Shown here: positions 8,919 through 21,800 of the stretch, in pieces
Layout: each line of letters begins with the position of its first letter
Numbering within the stretch: the stretch's first letter is position 1
DNA from: Rhynchonema sp. JSB1_4
Lineage: Eukaryota > Nematoda > Chromadorea > Monhysterida > Xyalidae
Assembly (NCBI GenBank): GCA_030248065.1
Contig: JASAMV010005869.1
Span: 17,713-81,712 of the forward strand
Length of the DNA: 64,000 bases
Direction: 5' to 3'
The notes under the pieces: model-generated
What the model saw: the letters and a program-made list of their open reading frames with translations, nothing else
What the model was told of the DNA's origin: nothing
The model's database searches: none
Position numbers and translations under genes: made by a program

Positions 8919-11900
8919 ATGATCTCGGTTCCACTTTGGTCCGCAAAACATGAAAAGAAGGGGCAAAGACAACGGGTCGCGCCGGGGCCAACGAAACAAC
9001 AATTGATTGACATGATTAATGGATTGGTCCAGCAAGTTGGTTTGGTTCAAGTTCAAGTTTTTTATTGCATCAGAAGCAACATGGTAACGTCAACAACACG
9101 CATAAGCTGGACAGTAACGACGAGACCATAAATAATTACAAGTGTTTAGTGGGCCAGTGGATAGTTACGGATCGAGAGATGTAGATGATGATAAGGAGCA
9201 GAAAACACAGAAACACAGCATGATCGGTCAATTACATTTCACACACGGACGGAATAAATTTCACTGGCAGCAATCGCAATTTGTACAACAATTCAACAAT
9301 CAAGCTTTGCGAACGAATGACTCCTTTGAATGTGCCCATTCGCAGGAAAACAGCAAAATCAGGTAAAGCATTGTAAAGATGGGACATGATAACAATAGCA
9401 CTGGTAGCGAGAATATGAGTTTTAGCACGTGGGATACAAATGGCACGAGAATGATTAAGACGAGAACTGGAGCGAGAATTGGAATCAGAAATGAACGAAA
9501 TAGAGTCAACAGGAGCAGCACGAATACCAAGAACATAAGAATGCATCAATCTCAGACGACGTTTCATGACAGTGACACCCACATAATCAACACCAAACGT
9601 TGAACACAACTGCGAATATGACACAGACCGATCATAATTGCCAGAGAACATGCGAATAATGGATTTTGATGGTGTTGAGCAGTGTAGTTCCTGGTCCGGA
9701 GGGGGAGATAGGGAACCCCCCGTTTTTTTCGGAGGGGGAGATAGTGTACCCCCCGAGGGGGGAAGACCCAAATTCAGGAAAAAAAGTATTTTTTGAGGTG
9801 GAAAATTTGACCGATTTTTTCCCCTTTTAAGGAAAGGGGAGATAGGGGATAGTGTACCGCCTGAAGGGGAGATAGCGTGTTCGAGGGGAACCCCTCCCCC
9901 CAGGAACCACACTGGTGTTGAGTAAATTCGTTGATTTTGTTTATAATTTCGTGTCGTTGGTAGAGTGAACATCATGATCATCTATCGATGAGTGAGGGAA
10001 GTCTGCTGCTATGGTTCTGCATGAAAACATTTACCTCCAATTTTCTTAAAATGTGTGTTATTTTTTGTTTTTGTTGTTTATTTGTTGCTTTCAATAAAAA
10101 CTAAACGTGCCATGCTAAAACACGCATACAACAATCAAATTCGGAAGAGAGACCTGAACATGTTTTGCAGTTGCTAAACGCGAGCGCATGCAGTTCGAGT
10201 TGCGAAGCAAAGGTGTTCACTCGTGAAGATAATGAGGATGTTCGGGAGCTGTGCCGTGTGCTCGATCGCTTGCTACGTTTAGAGTAGGTGACGTTGCTTA
10301 TTGTTAATTATACCTGAAGGTTTGGGTAAATTAGTTTTATGCAACAATTTTCAAACTCGAAAAGGGAAATCAAAGGTCCAAGAACTTTCAGACTGCTCAA
10401 GACTGAAGCTGGTTATTGGCCAGTGGTGAGGCAGTTCATGTCACGTGATCAAATCGAACAATTGTTGACTAAATGGAAGCCAATGTCCGATCGGGCATAC
10501 AGTTGGTTCATTTATTTGTTTTATTTTGTTGTTTATTTTGTTTACTTTGATTGCCATTTGATCTCTGTCGACGAAGCGCTGCATCAACAGCCTTGTGTAT
10601 TTAAAGGCATCGCTCGAAACATTTCATTGTATTCGGTTCCAAGTTTCTTGCAGGCCTCTGCTGGCTGTATCAGTCGCTGAACGATAACCTGATGGAATTC
10701 AACATGCGTTGTTTTGCCCAGCATTCACAACTAATACGGCCTTATTATGGACGGCAAGCGTTTATGCTAGATCAAAAGGTGTGTTTTGAGCTTCATTTTA
10801 TGTGAAAGACTATCGCAGAAAAATGTTGACCTTGAGCGTTTCTTTCAGAACCTGCTTCAAGTGGCTGACTTCCTGCAATATATTGATGGTGCTTGCTTCG
10901 ATATCACTCCGCCGGTTTGTTATTTGTTCGAACAACTGCACAAAAATATGTGAAAACCGAAAAAGACTGTAATTAATTTTCAGGGTCCATCCTCATTCCA
11001 AGCGCGTTCGTCATCGTCATCCTTTACTGTGTCTCAATCGCAGCAGTCACGCGATCAAAGATCAACTTCACGTAAAAAGTCCGAAACCGCGATGCACAAC
11101 GGTGTTATTTCTTCTTCACGTGGATCGGGAGCTGAAATTGGCGGAAAATCAAAGGTGCCGGTGGCGGCCGCAAGTCATGACGCCAAATGTTTGGAGGTTC
11201 CTGAATTTTGAGTTTGCGTTATTCTATGTGCTTTGTATGACCACTTTGCTCTTACTTGGACTCACCTTTATATTTCAGGCATCGGTGCACGACGACCGTC
11301 ACGACCCGTTGGTGACTTTGTTGCGTCGTGCGGTGCCCATTGAGGATGTTGACCATTGTGACGATGCTTTGAGCTATGAACAACAGTTTCATATGGTTGG
11401 TTGTCGTTTTGGATTTCGTTTTTCTATTGTCCTCAACCTTATTCTGTAGTGCCTTGCCCCAACAGGTGATCAGCTCGAACGCACGAAGTGCGAACCCGGC
11501 GACGGTGAGAAAGACAGCAGCGACAATGCAGCAGTTCAGGAGACGCGGCGGGTCGAAAGGTGAGTTTTTTTATGTTTTTTTTTCGAGTTGGTCAACACGA
11601 TCAGACAGAAGCGGTGTTACGCAACAATCCCATGGACATTTATGGCTGTAGCAAAACATTTCTGATTCTCGATCATTTTCCAAACCTTGTCCGTGTGGTA
11701 AAACTTTATGTTAATTTGAAATTTGCAGTTGTTGTTTGATCTTCGCTTACGGTGTCAGAGTTTTCCACGTGATTCGCTGTGTTGCTCGTTTTGTACCGGA
11801 ATTTTCCACTTAAAGCCCCCCCGAATAGAGCCCTCGGGGGCTCTAAGTGGAGAATTTTCCACTTAAAGCCCCCGGGTGCTCTACTTAGATTTATTTTTTT

Positions 11901-14900
11901 ACGGACCATTGATTTTACATCGAACAGTAAACTTGCCAAAATAGTTCAAACTAGTGTAAGAATGACCAAAATACCGCACTTTTCTGTTGTTTTACCAACG
12001 TTTTGCCACGTTTAGATGAAGATCCTCACAATCAGGTTGAAATATGGTATCAGAATGTCAAAATGCTGGCCTAAAGTGTCCCTACTGGCAACGATGAAAA
12101 CACCCAGTTTTCCGCTTAAAGCCTCCGAGGGCTGTAAGTGGAAAGGTTTCCACTTAAAGCCCCCGGGGGCTCTAATTGGATTTTTTCTTTCTGGTCGGAG
12201 GGTCCATTTTCCACCAATTTCCGCATAGAGCCCCCGAGGCTTTAAGTGGAAAACTCCGGTAGTTCTTGCGCTCTGTTTGTCTTCGATTTCGGGTGGACCA
12301 TCGCCTTTCTTTTGTAGCGGATTGACATACAGATTGCCCAGCATCCCCAAATGTCAATAATCACTGTCTGAATTTCCAATTGATCGATTTGATTTTGGAC
12401 CGCAGCACATCAGCGTGTGAACACATTCGCAATGCAATCAAATCAAATGTGCCCATCCGCACACATCAGCAGGCAGCAGTACACAAACGCGCGAGCCAAT
12501 CAAGACGCGTAGTGGCGGTGACCGAGTGTGCACGCCTACGAATCAGCAACAAATGACGCCACCTCGTGATACGTCAACACCGAACCATGTGAGAAGGGAT
12601 GATGGAAGACAAGCAGGTCACATGTTGGATGACGATCAGATGTTCAGGGAGGTGTTGTCTTCGGCGTCCTACACCAGGAGTGGACGGTTCGAGACCGAGG
12701 TTGGGGATTTGGGGGCAATTATGCCTGTAAATTGAGAAACCTTGCTGACTTCGGTGCGGGGATATTGCGTTGAAGTGGATTGGGTGGGTCAAAACCAAAA
12801 GATTAGGTAGTTAATCTTACACAAGTGAGTGAGTCGCACAAGTGCGCAGTGCTCTGCTCAGATGTGCAGGTTGTCCTACGTGATCATGCTCTTGATTCAC
12901 CATCACGATGCTGTCAACTGATTTCACAGCTGTAGATCTAAAGTAGATAAAGCACAATCAATCAATACACAATATCAACCTTGTAATCCAGGCCGAAGTG
13001 CATTCATCACAAAACAGTGGCACACATCATCATGCCCGACCACCTGCCCAACGTTCGAATGCAATGATGGATCCGAAAGCAGCCAAATGGATTGTTGATC
13101 AACAATTGTGGAAGGAGCGGAATGAACGGGAACAAGTTGGTAGTTTCTGACGATTACGTTTTCTGTTTTTGTTTCTTTTTTAACATCTAGATCAGTGTTT
13201 TTGCCGTAGAATCCACAATACAGAGAATGGTGAAGTACAATGTGGTAACGTCGCCAACCCGAATCATACTGAAATCATAAAACCTTGCATGAGTCAGTAT
13301 TCGACAAAATGTGTTTCGCGTCACACATGAAGGGAAGCCGTGTGACGACACAAATGTTCTCCAGTAACTCTTGGAGGAACGAGGTTGAGGAATTAAATGG
13401 CGAAGGCAAAAAATAAATCAGTTCCAAAAATAAGACATCGTCCAAGTGTATTGCAGGCCTACGACGTGACAATGTCGTCACTTGCGAGCCCGTCCCACCA
13501 CAATGCTGGCGACAACAGCACCACAAACAACAACAACAACAACAACGTGACTTATCAGGATCAACTGCTGATGAGATTGCCAATGGCAAAGGCTGTGAAT
13601 GACAAACGGAATAGAGGAAGCGGCGATGCTAAGGTTGACTCCGTTTTGGTTTCGGACCTGTTGGAAAAAATGTTTTTTTACTTTTGGTTTCAAAAATGTT
13701 CTCTGTGTCCTCCAGCCCGATTCGTCACCCAATCACAAAGAGAACACATCGACCGTGAGTGGTGATACACCGGAAGACCCCGAGCAAAGCACCAACTACG
13801 TCAGTGCACTCAGTCCCGGACACCTCGACGTGAATACGGCATCGTGGCAGACGCCTGAATGTCAGGGCGGAGAGATCAGGTATACCATGCTCTGACAAGG
13901 ATTTGGTTGTGAAAAGTTGGATGTTTAGAGGCCTTGTAGTTTTACATTGCAATGGTTTGCAGACTCGAGAGTGGCGAAATTGTAGAACTGGCACTGCAAC
14001 TGTTTGAAGATGACAGCGAGAAATGCTGCAAGGTATGCGTCATATGTATTTAATTTTGGCTGTTGTTCTCTAATTGCTGCGCTGATGTTTTACTGCCTAT
14101 AGTGTAAGATGAAGTTATGCTAGTTTGCTGCTAGATCTCGTAATTAATCGACGAAAAAATTTGCCCAAGTTGAAAAAGAGGCAATATAAGCATGACTCCT
14201 AAGCTGTCACAAATTTATCCTAGATTCACAGATTCCTAAGAATCCTTCAATCGCAGATGTACCGCGTGTTCACCAGCTTTGCGTCCGGTGACGTGCGCAC
14301 GCGTTGGCTGGTGGTCACCAATCGGTCGTTGTATGTCGTCACACGCACAAGATGCAGTGATTCGTTGTTGATTAATGGTGCGTGCTGGTTTGAATGTGGG
14401 GTAGATTGGTAAGGTAGAACGCTGTTTCTGTCGGTCTTGATCGTAAATACCGACATTATTGAACAGAGAAGTTGGTTACTCGTGTGTTTTTGCGAAGTCC
14501 TGTTGCTAACCGAAAGACTGTTCGACTGTTTCACGTGGGAATATCCTCAGAACATCTGGTCGTTATTTTTGGCGTAGTCATGCAGGCAAAATTTATAATA
14601 ATCAAAATTGAATGCCTCAATTATCTACGTTGGCATTTATTGCCGTAACACCTACCTGTCCGTTGAAAGTAATTAAAATTTTGTTCAGGCAACGACAGCG
14701 CCGAATCGAATCTGTACTCCCCGACCAAACCGACGAATGGACACGAACGCACCAGTGTGACGTACAAAGTGGAGACGCAGGTGGCACTCGCTGATTTGGA
14801 CTCGATTGTGGTCGGTTGTGGCTGATATGTTTGCCATGTGGCGTTATCTGTTTTGCGATATGTTTGTAAACAAACGCGTGAATTCTGAACGCAGGTATCG

Positions 14901-17890
14901 CTCAATTACCAATCCATGACGCTGCAACGACGAAGCCAGCCAGGCGTGATCGAAATTGATACTGGCACCGAACTGCAATCGAGGTTATTTTTGGGTGTAT
15001 TTGTGTTGTTTTTTTCGTTTGGGTTTGATTAATGGACATGTCTTCCGCCTGAATCAATATTGCTGGGTTGCCGTTGAAGGTTGTTCTTGTGTGAAACATC
15101 AGTTAATTTTTGGCGAGCTTGAACCGAAAGCTTATTATAATTGTCGTGACAGATGTGTATCAGACACAGCTGCCAATGTGTAAGTTCTACAAAGTGCCAC
15201 CTCGCACAATAATCCAACAACGTTTCAAGGTCGATTCTGTGCGCCATTGAAACATCAGCGAGTGAGTGTGACAGCGTGCCGTGCGTGATTGAGGATCCGG
15301 CGGCACAAATTGATATGTTGCAGAAATGGATTGGCGCTGAACTGGCATTGAGCTCAATGGTCAGTATTTTTCATTTTGTTTTGTTTTTTTTGTTGTGATG
15401 TTTTCGACAACAGTCGCTGAGCAATGCAACTGTAACTCGGAGGATAGTCGTGCTGAAGTGAAACATCGGCACTCAGTTGTGTGCGCTGGTGTGTGACGCA
15501 CCTGATCCAATGATAAACGTGCACACGATCAACTATGTAGACTGATGAAGAAATACTTTTTGAGGTTTCTTTTTTGTTGGCGTTTATCAGAAAAATGCTT
15601 GCAACAATTACCGTTGTCTACCTGTTAGTTGAGAGCCGGGCTCTACACGGAAACGGTTCTTGGTAACTTGCATCTGGATTCAGTCTGTGGTCAGGAGATG
15701 TTTTCTCGCTGGTTCATGGCGATCAGGAAGATTTGTTACTGTGTAAGATACTCGTTTGGGCACTAGCGGATCCAGGGGGCCAGGGGCACCATTTCGGAGA
15801 AAAGAAGGAAAAAGGACCCCTAAATAGCAGGATTTTTAATCTAATACACTTCAAAAGTCCAAAAATCACGCGTTTCGCGTGTCAGATACACCCATATCAT
15901 TGAAAATTGGCCGTCGCGCGTGCAAAAAGCGCAAAAATTTCGCGCGCCGCGCGCGCTTGCTCATATATAGTATGGTATTTAGCTTGAAATCGCCCAATTA
16001 TAAATAAGCAAGGATAAAAACGATTTTTGAAAAATCAAACATGCACTAGATAAAAATGACTTTTGGGATTTGCCCCCCCCCCGCTTGACCGAAACCTGGA
16101 TCCGCCACTGCGTTTGGGGCTTTTCCAACGCGAGGTCAGTTTTATTGATGAACACCAACTGTTGGCGATGGTCGTCCTTGTGCGAGGCATCAAGAGGCCG
16201 CTAATTTATTTCCAATTGAAAAATGTTTTGTGATTTATTTCAGACACGCACTCCAATCCACCTATATTCGCTGGTCTATTGGCACGTTCAGGATCAGGAC
16301 ATGAACTGTGGACCGACAGATGTTTCACCATCGAAAGCACAGACTCGAAATGGTTATCTGTATACAAGGGAATGCTGGCCGAGTGCTTGGTATTACAAGA
16401 CGGGCGAATGGATTAATCGATGGTTTATGTTGAGGCAAGTTTGATTATTGGGTACGAGTGTTGTTTTTTGTGATTGCACTAATAGAGATTGTTTGTTTTG
16501 AAGGACGCGAAAACTGTACGAATTCACGGACTCCAGTTGTCGCGAAGGCGTGAGCTTGTTAGATTTGAGGTTTGTTTTGTTGGGCGGTTTTTCGTTTGTT
16601 ATAACCAAACCCCCACGACCCAAACCAAAAACCCCCCCCAAAAGGACACCTGTCCACCAATCAAGACCATAATCCCATTCCACTCCTATGTGTATCCTTT
16701 CAACGAAACATTTCCGCTCCCACCACAGGACGCAAGTGTCCGGTGCGCGTCTGTCCACGTGCGACGACTACCAATTCTGCATTGATCTGTTGTTGACCGA
16801 TGACACAACCAAATACATCCAGTTGGCCTGTCAGACAAAGCAAGAGGCCTCGCAATGGTTGAATGCAATTATGACCAGCCTGTCGTTGGCGGTGGGTTAG
16901 CCTGGGAAACGGGTTGAATTGTCTTTTTTTTCAAAAAAATGTTTGTCTGCTGGGTTAATACGGCAGAAGTAACACACCGATTTCCACTTTGTTAATCTGG
17001 AATTGTGCATTTTCTCTGTGCCAGCTGACTTTTGTATAAGATTCGAACGTAATTCTGAAAGCAACTGAGCAATTTGCCGTTTTATTGCTTCGAGCGGCGT
17101 GATTGATATTTCATGCGGGAAAGTTGCCAGGCATGTTGTTGTGAGGTGATTCGCCAGTTGAACTTAAATCATCATTCTGAGTAAGCAACAATTCTTCATT
17201 CAGGACGACACCACGCCGGCGCCCGAATTATCCGCAAGTTCGTGTTGTCTTGTGTTAGCCAGCGATCATCTACTTTTGGGTCAAGAGAATAAAAACTACG
17301 GTTTCGTCCGCACATTGGCTGTGTTGCCACTGGCGCAGTTGAGCTCGGTCAAGGCCGTCCGGACGTCGAATAAATATGCGTTGCTTATGGTTAGTTGGGG
17401 TTCGATGAGTTTTGCTGTCGTTTTTTTTTTAATTTTCTGTCCTATTCTGACCGGTCTCGCATAACGTGCCAAGCGAAGCTATTCTGGCGGCGAAACATTT
17501 TGGCCCATTTCAGTTTTCGTTGTGTTCCGGTGAGTTATTGAAGTTAGTAACGTTACATTGTCAAATCTCGAACTACCCTCAAGGAGGACCGGACCGATCA
17601 GCAGGTTTTTTGCGTCTCTTGTTTGATCTCCACTCTGTGCTTTCTTTTTCGGGTACAAATGCAACTAAAAATAAAATAATTTTTTGACCTTTTATTCACA
17701 GGGCACCCGCGACAGCGCATCAAGTGTGGCCATTGGTGAATTGTGGTGGGTGTGCTTTCGAAATCGTCACGAATTCGACAAGGCCGTGCTGCAGCTGTCG
17801 AATAAGGTGGGCGGATTCGACGATGTTTCACGAGTGAATGACCAGCACCTGTTGTGCAGTGTTTTCCATGTTCCGTCGAGCATGACATGA
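8919..17890 (+). CDS. PLEKHM2: PLEKHM2/SKIP-like protein (RUN and PH domains)
   Basis: Exon model: 8919-9035, 10171-10283, 10335-10494, 10644-10778, 10849-10914, 10984-11196, 11279-11395, 11466-11559, 12473-12588, 12992-13135, 13457-13633, 13716-13879, 13963-14032, 14257-14377, 14689-14810, 14895-14983, 15230-15359, 15629-15742, 16244-16434, 16504-16569, 16729-16891, 17204-17389, 17702-17890, about 1018 residues, close to the vertebrate length. The N-terminal RUN domain shows GYWPVV and CWLYQSLNDNL. A Ser/Gln/Asn-rich middle follows. A PH domain runs from about residue 795 (NGYLYTRECW ... ASQWLNAIM), and a PH-like part after it holds CCLVLASDHLLLGQ. Human PLEKHM2 links Arl8-lysosomes to kinesin-1. 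The intron after 16434 uses a GC donor (GCAAGT). The junction 10494/10644 also needs a GC donor and is the least certain. A hAT element sits in the first intron. Confidence 0.82.
9680..9914. mobile_element. Short hAT-like element in PLEKHM2 intron 1 (relative of F)
   Basis: Ends CAGTGTAGTTCCTGG and CCAGGAACCACACTG, flanked by the exact 8-bp duplication GTGTTGAG (9672-9679 and 9915-9922). The internal motif is GGGGAGATAG(G/T)G(A/T)ACC next to G runs. Confidence 0.85.
11794..12261. mobile_element. Palindrome-rich TIR element in a PLEKHM2 intron
   Basis: Ends read TACCGGAATTTTCCACTT and AAGTGGAAAACTCCGGTA. Near each end are two or three copies of a near-palindrome, CCACTTAAAGCCCCCGGGGG followed by its inverse. 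A TA flank suggests a Tc1/mariner-type insertion, but two bases are too few to be sure. Confidence 0.6.
15761..16110. mobile_element. hAT-like MITE in a PLEKHM2 intron
   Basis: Starts CACTAGCGGATCCAGG and ends CCTGGATCCGCCACTG, flanked by the exact 8-bp duplication CGTTTGGG (15753-15760 and 16111-16118). The ends are of the CAGTGGCGGATCCAG type known from many animal hAT elements. It is 350 bp long with no coding capacity. Confidence 0.88.
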
Positions 17891-18850
17891 ACGGATCTAA
17901 ATTAGAAACATATCTAATAAATACTTATGAACAATATCTCAAAAAGCACTGTGCGACTGTTAAGTAACTTATGGACAATTTTCCCGGAACCAAATAAAGA
18001 TTTTCCTTTCCTAATAAACTGCCGTTCATTGGTGGTGCTGCAAAATTGTTCTGTTTACATCACAGCATCCACGACCAAGTAAACGAGGTACCAATCTCAC
18101 GCAATATGTGTTATTCAAAATTTCAGCTATCAATCGAGTACGTATCATCGGAAGAATTGATGCAAGAAAGTCTGGATGGTTTGTCAGATGGACAAAATGA
18201 CGTGGATGCTAAATGTCATCAGCAACACGTGGCACTCGTCGAACAATTCGAGCAAATGCACGACTTTTGGAGAGAGATTCGGCAGTGAATTGGATTATTA
18301 ATTCGAATATTGATTTTAATTCTTCATTTCTGTGCTTCACGAGGTGTTGTATCGTACAACCATATTTATTCTCCTCTCAATCTTTTGCGTGTCTTTTTCT
18401 GTGTTTTCCATTCCTTTTCTAACTCCTATCACGAGTGAGCTATCTGTCATATTAAAGGCATTGTGTAGATTTAGAAGTGCACACGGGTGTGGAGATTAGG
18501 CTGTTTGAAGCATATTTCGGCAAAATGGGTGTGAATCTTTTGGTTTATTTTTTGTTTTCCAACTTTCATCTACCTTAGGTAGTCTTCTAACCGTTTCATG
18601 CAGGTTGAAATTGTTGTACATAGTTTACGGTGCTTAATGTTTTCTTTTGTATCAAGAATCTTTTTTCCTCACTCTTGATGGAATAGTCGTTAATAAAATT
18701 ATAATCCTTTGGGTGCTTTCTTTTAGTTCTTCTTCCAAATGTGTTGGATAATGTGACCATCACAAAATGCTCGCGTTTCGCGAGCTTATCTTCAAGCTTC
18801 TTAAAATTTCAATGAGTTTCTGATATTTTGTGATTCAGAGACCTTGCATC
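17891..18850. other. Gap between PLEKHM2 and GPS2 with one possible extra exon
   Basis: Three AATAAA-type signals lie between 17916 and 18016, fitting 3' ends of PLEKHM2. At 18127-18288 an open frame follows a TTTCAG acceptor (LSIEYVSSEELMQESLDGLS and on to a stop). It is in phase with a cryptic donor after 17811 and could be an alternative last exon of PLEKHM2, or the end of a separate transcript. The rest is AT-rich with no gene seen. Confidence 0.35.
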
Positions 18851-21800
18851 ATGTCGACCATGCCCTGGGGTCCACCGCTAAGTCCATCGCCGGCGCTGAA
18901 GGCGTACTTGGTGAAACACGTGGTCAATGAACGGCACAAGAAAAAGACTGGTTGGTTATTGAATGAAAATTGAATGATGCCATTTTTTGCGATCGCTTTT
19001 GCTCGTTTTCCACGCCGACAGTTGTGTGATCATTTTTTGATGTGCTATGCTCACTATACATATATGCTGACTTAACTGGTTTTAAAAAGGTGATCTTGGG
19101 GGAGGTCATGTCTTGCTAAAAACATCTATTCACTGATTTATTTTTCTATATCTAGTTCCTGTATCTCTATTTGCTGACGCAATTTGGTGACAATTTATCC
19201 CAATATAATTTGACAAGTCGAATGTAAAATTCCAAAACAAATAGAACTAGAATCAATAAAATAATACGAGATTATTGTTCAGAAGCGGAGCAGACAGCCG
19301 CGCTGCACCAGGAGCGTTTGGAGCGCGAAGAGAAGAAGAAACGGGCGCGCGCGAATTTGGATAAAGTCAAATCTGAGGTCGGTTTGGTGTGATTCGGTAT
19401 TGAAGTGAAATGTTTCCACAATGACGGATTTCAGAGGGTATTACTGAATGAGAACAATTAAAGACAAACTACGCCAACACGAGCCCGATTTCGAATGTGA
19501 CGTTTATTCAAAACGAATAGCAAGAGAAAATCATCATGCCCCATTTTTATTCTTCAACGTGTAACATTTCCCAAATCAGCAGCCACGTCTGAATGTTTCA
19601 CCATTCTGCCAGCTGCGAAATCGAGCTCATGTTGGCGTAGTTTGCCTTTACTTTATGCCTGTGGAATGTAAAGGCAAACTACACCAACATGAGCTCGATT
19701 TCGCAGCTGGCAGAATAGTAAAACATTCTGACGTGGCTGCTGATTTGGGAAATGTTACACGTTGAAGAATACAAAGTGGAGCATGAGGATTTTCTCTTTC
19801 TATTCGTTTTAAATGCACACCACCTTCGAAATCGGGCTCGTGTTGATGTAGTTTGCCTTTATAAACTCACAGAAGTAACACAAAGTTGCTGGCCAAAAAA
19901 TCAACCAGTTGGGAAAAGGAGCACAGTGAGCTGAGTCAGTTTATAAGAGTTCAAGTCAGACGACGACTATTTTCCGTGTCCATGTCCGTAAACTCCACAC
20001 CCGGTCTTGGAATTATGCTTCTTCCACTTAACGTTCTTATCTATGTCTTATTAATGGTGCTGGTTAACGACCCTTCGACCGCGCTCGATCTGGGGGGGGT
20101 AGCATATATAAACAAAGTTTGGACATCGTGTTTCTCGACCCTAATCTGGCGAGCCGATTGGTTGCTTCCTGATGTTTCACGGCCACGTTGAAGTTTGCCC
20201 CTGGTGAAAAAAAACCGAAAAAAATTGAAACGCTGCTGTGACACGAATAGGCTGTTTCAAAGTCTGATACTGGAGTGACAGCAACCTCCAACATTGTGGC
20301 AAAAACCGCAATGCACAATAGCTATTGAAACGCCGGCATTGTTGAATAAAAAAATAAAAGGTTTCAGAAACCTAGTCATTTTTGTACTTTGTACTTTTTG
20401 TAATTTTAGGCATCTGTGGTGAATGAAATAAGTTGTCAATTACAAATAAAAATCCTCTAATTATCAAGTCCCTTGTTTGTGCTTCCCAGTTTTCAAAACC
20501 CTACACAGCTCACACAATGTTTACCACAACATGCGCAAGGCAGCCTTTCCAATGCGCACACACACAAAGCTTGCCAGCTGTGAAACATTGCTGTGTTGTC
20601 GCTGTGCCGGCTGTGTGTTGTCGTTGTGTGTGCGCTGTGAGAATGGCTGCCTTGCGCATGTTGTGGTAGATATTGTGTGAGCTGTGTATGGTTTTGAAAA
20701 CTGGGAAGCACAAACAAGGGACTTGATAATTAGAGGATTTTATTTGTAATTGACAACTTATTTCATTTACCACAGATGCTTAAAATTACACGAGTACAAA
20801 ATCCTAGCAAAAAATGACCAGGTTTCTGAAATCTTTTATTTTTTATTCAACAATGCGGTCGTTTCAATAGCTATTGTGCATTGCGGTTTTTGCCACAATG
20901 GCGGAGGTTGCTGTCACTCCAGTATCAAACTTTGAAACAGCCTATTTGTGTCACAGCAGCGTTTCAAATTTTTTCGGTTTTTTTCCCAGGGGCAAATTTG
21001 AACGTGGCCGTGAAACATCAGGAAGCAACCAATCGGCTCGCCAGATTAGGGTCGAGTAACACGATGTCCAAACCTTGCTTATATATTCTACCCCCTAGAT
21101 CAAGCGCGGTCGAAGGGTTGTTAACCAGCAGCTTTAAGTTGGTGCCGACGCAATAAACTAACTAACGACTATTTTCCGATACCAACTGACAGACGAAGAT
21201 CAATGAAAACTAGAATTTTTATGAATATTTCCATCGCAGTTGACCGATTGTCGGGCGCAGTTGAGCGATCTGAGCAAACAACGTCACGATCTGTTCGCTC
21301 AGCTGAAGAAAGTCTTGGGGGAGGAAGAGGAAGCGAGGAAGAAACGCGAAAGTCTTCAGCAACAACGCGCCAGGGATGTGCAGTGAGTCAAGGGGGTGTT
21401 GGGGGAACGGGTTTTTAGTCCCAATTTATGAGATTTCGACGAACAACGAGATTTCGACTAACAACGAAATGCGAGTCATTTTCTGCTTGCATACTCGTGA
21501 ATTCACTTTCTGTCACGGAAATCTCTTCCCAATTCATAGTATGTGTTCAAAAGAAATCAATCAGACGTCAAAAATTTTGTCAGGCCTGAGTAGCCAGTTT
21601 ATCGTGCTATCAGCGAGCAAACAACAAATTATTCTTTTGCTTATGTTTCACGCGTGAATGGCTCCTTGCACAAAGTTTACAAGTGCTCGTGGGCAATCTT
21701 TTTTCAATTTCAAAGCCGAAACAAGAGTTGCCTACCCGAAAACGTGCAAAACGCGCTGTTATCACATTATACCCTTGTTTCTACCTTTGTTGACGGTGAC

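Noticed and set aside
9232..9981. 249-aa minus-strand frame
   Set aside because: It runs through a hAT element and PLEKHM2 intron 1 and has no protein-like composition.
12016..12035. 20-bp microexon in phase with PLEKHM2
   Set aside because: It lies inside the transposable element 11794-12261, and the neighbouring exons join in phase without it.
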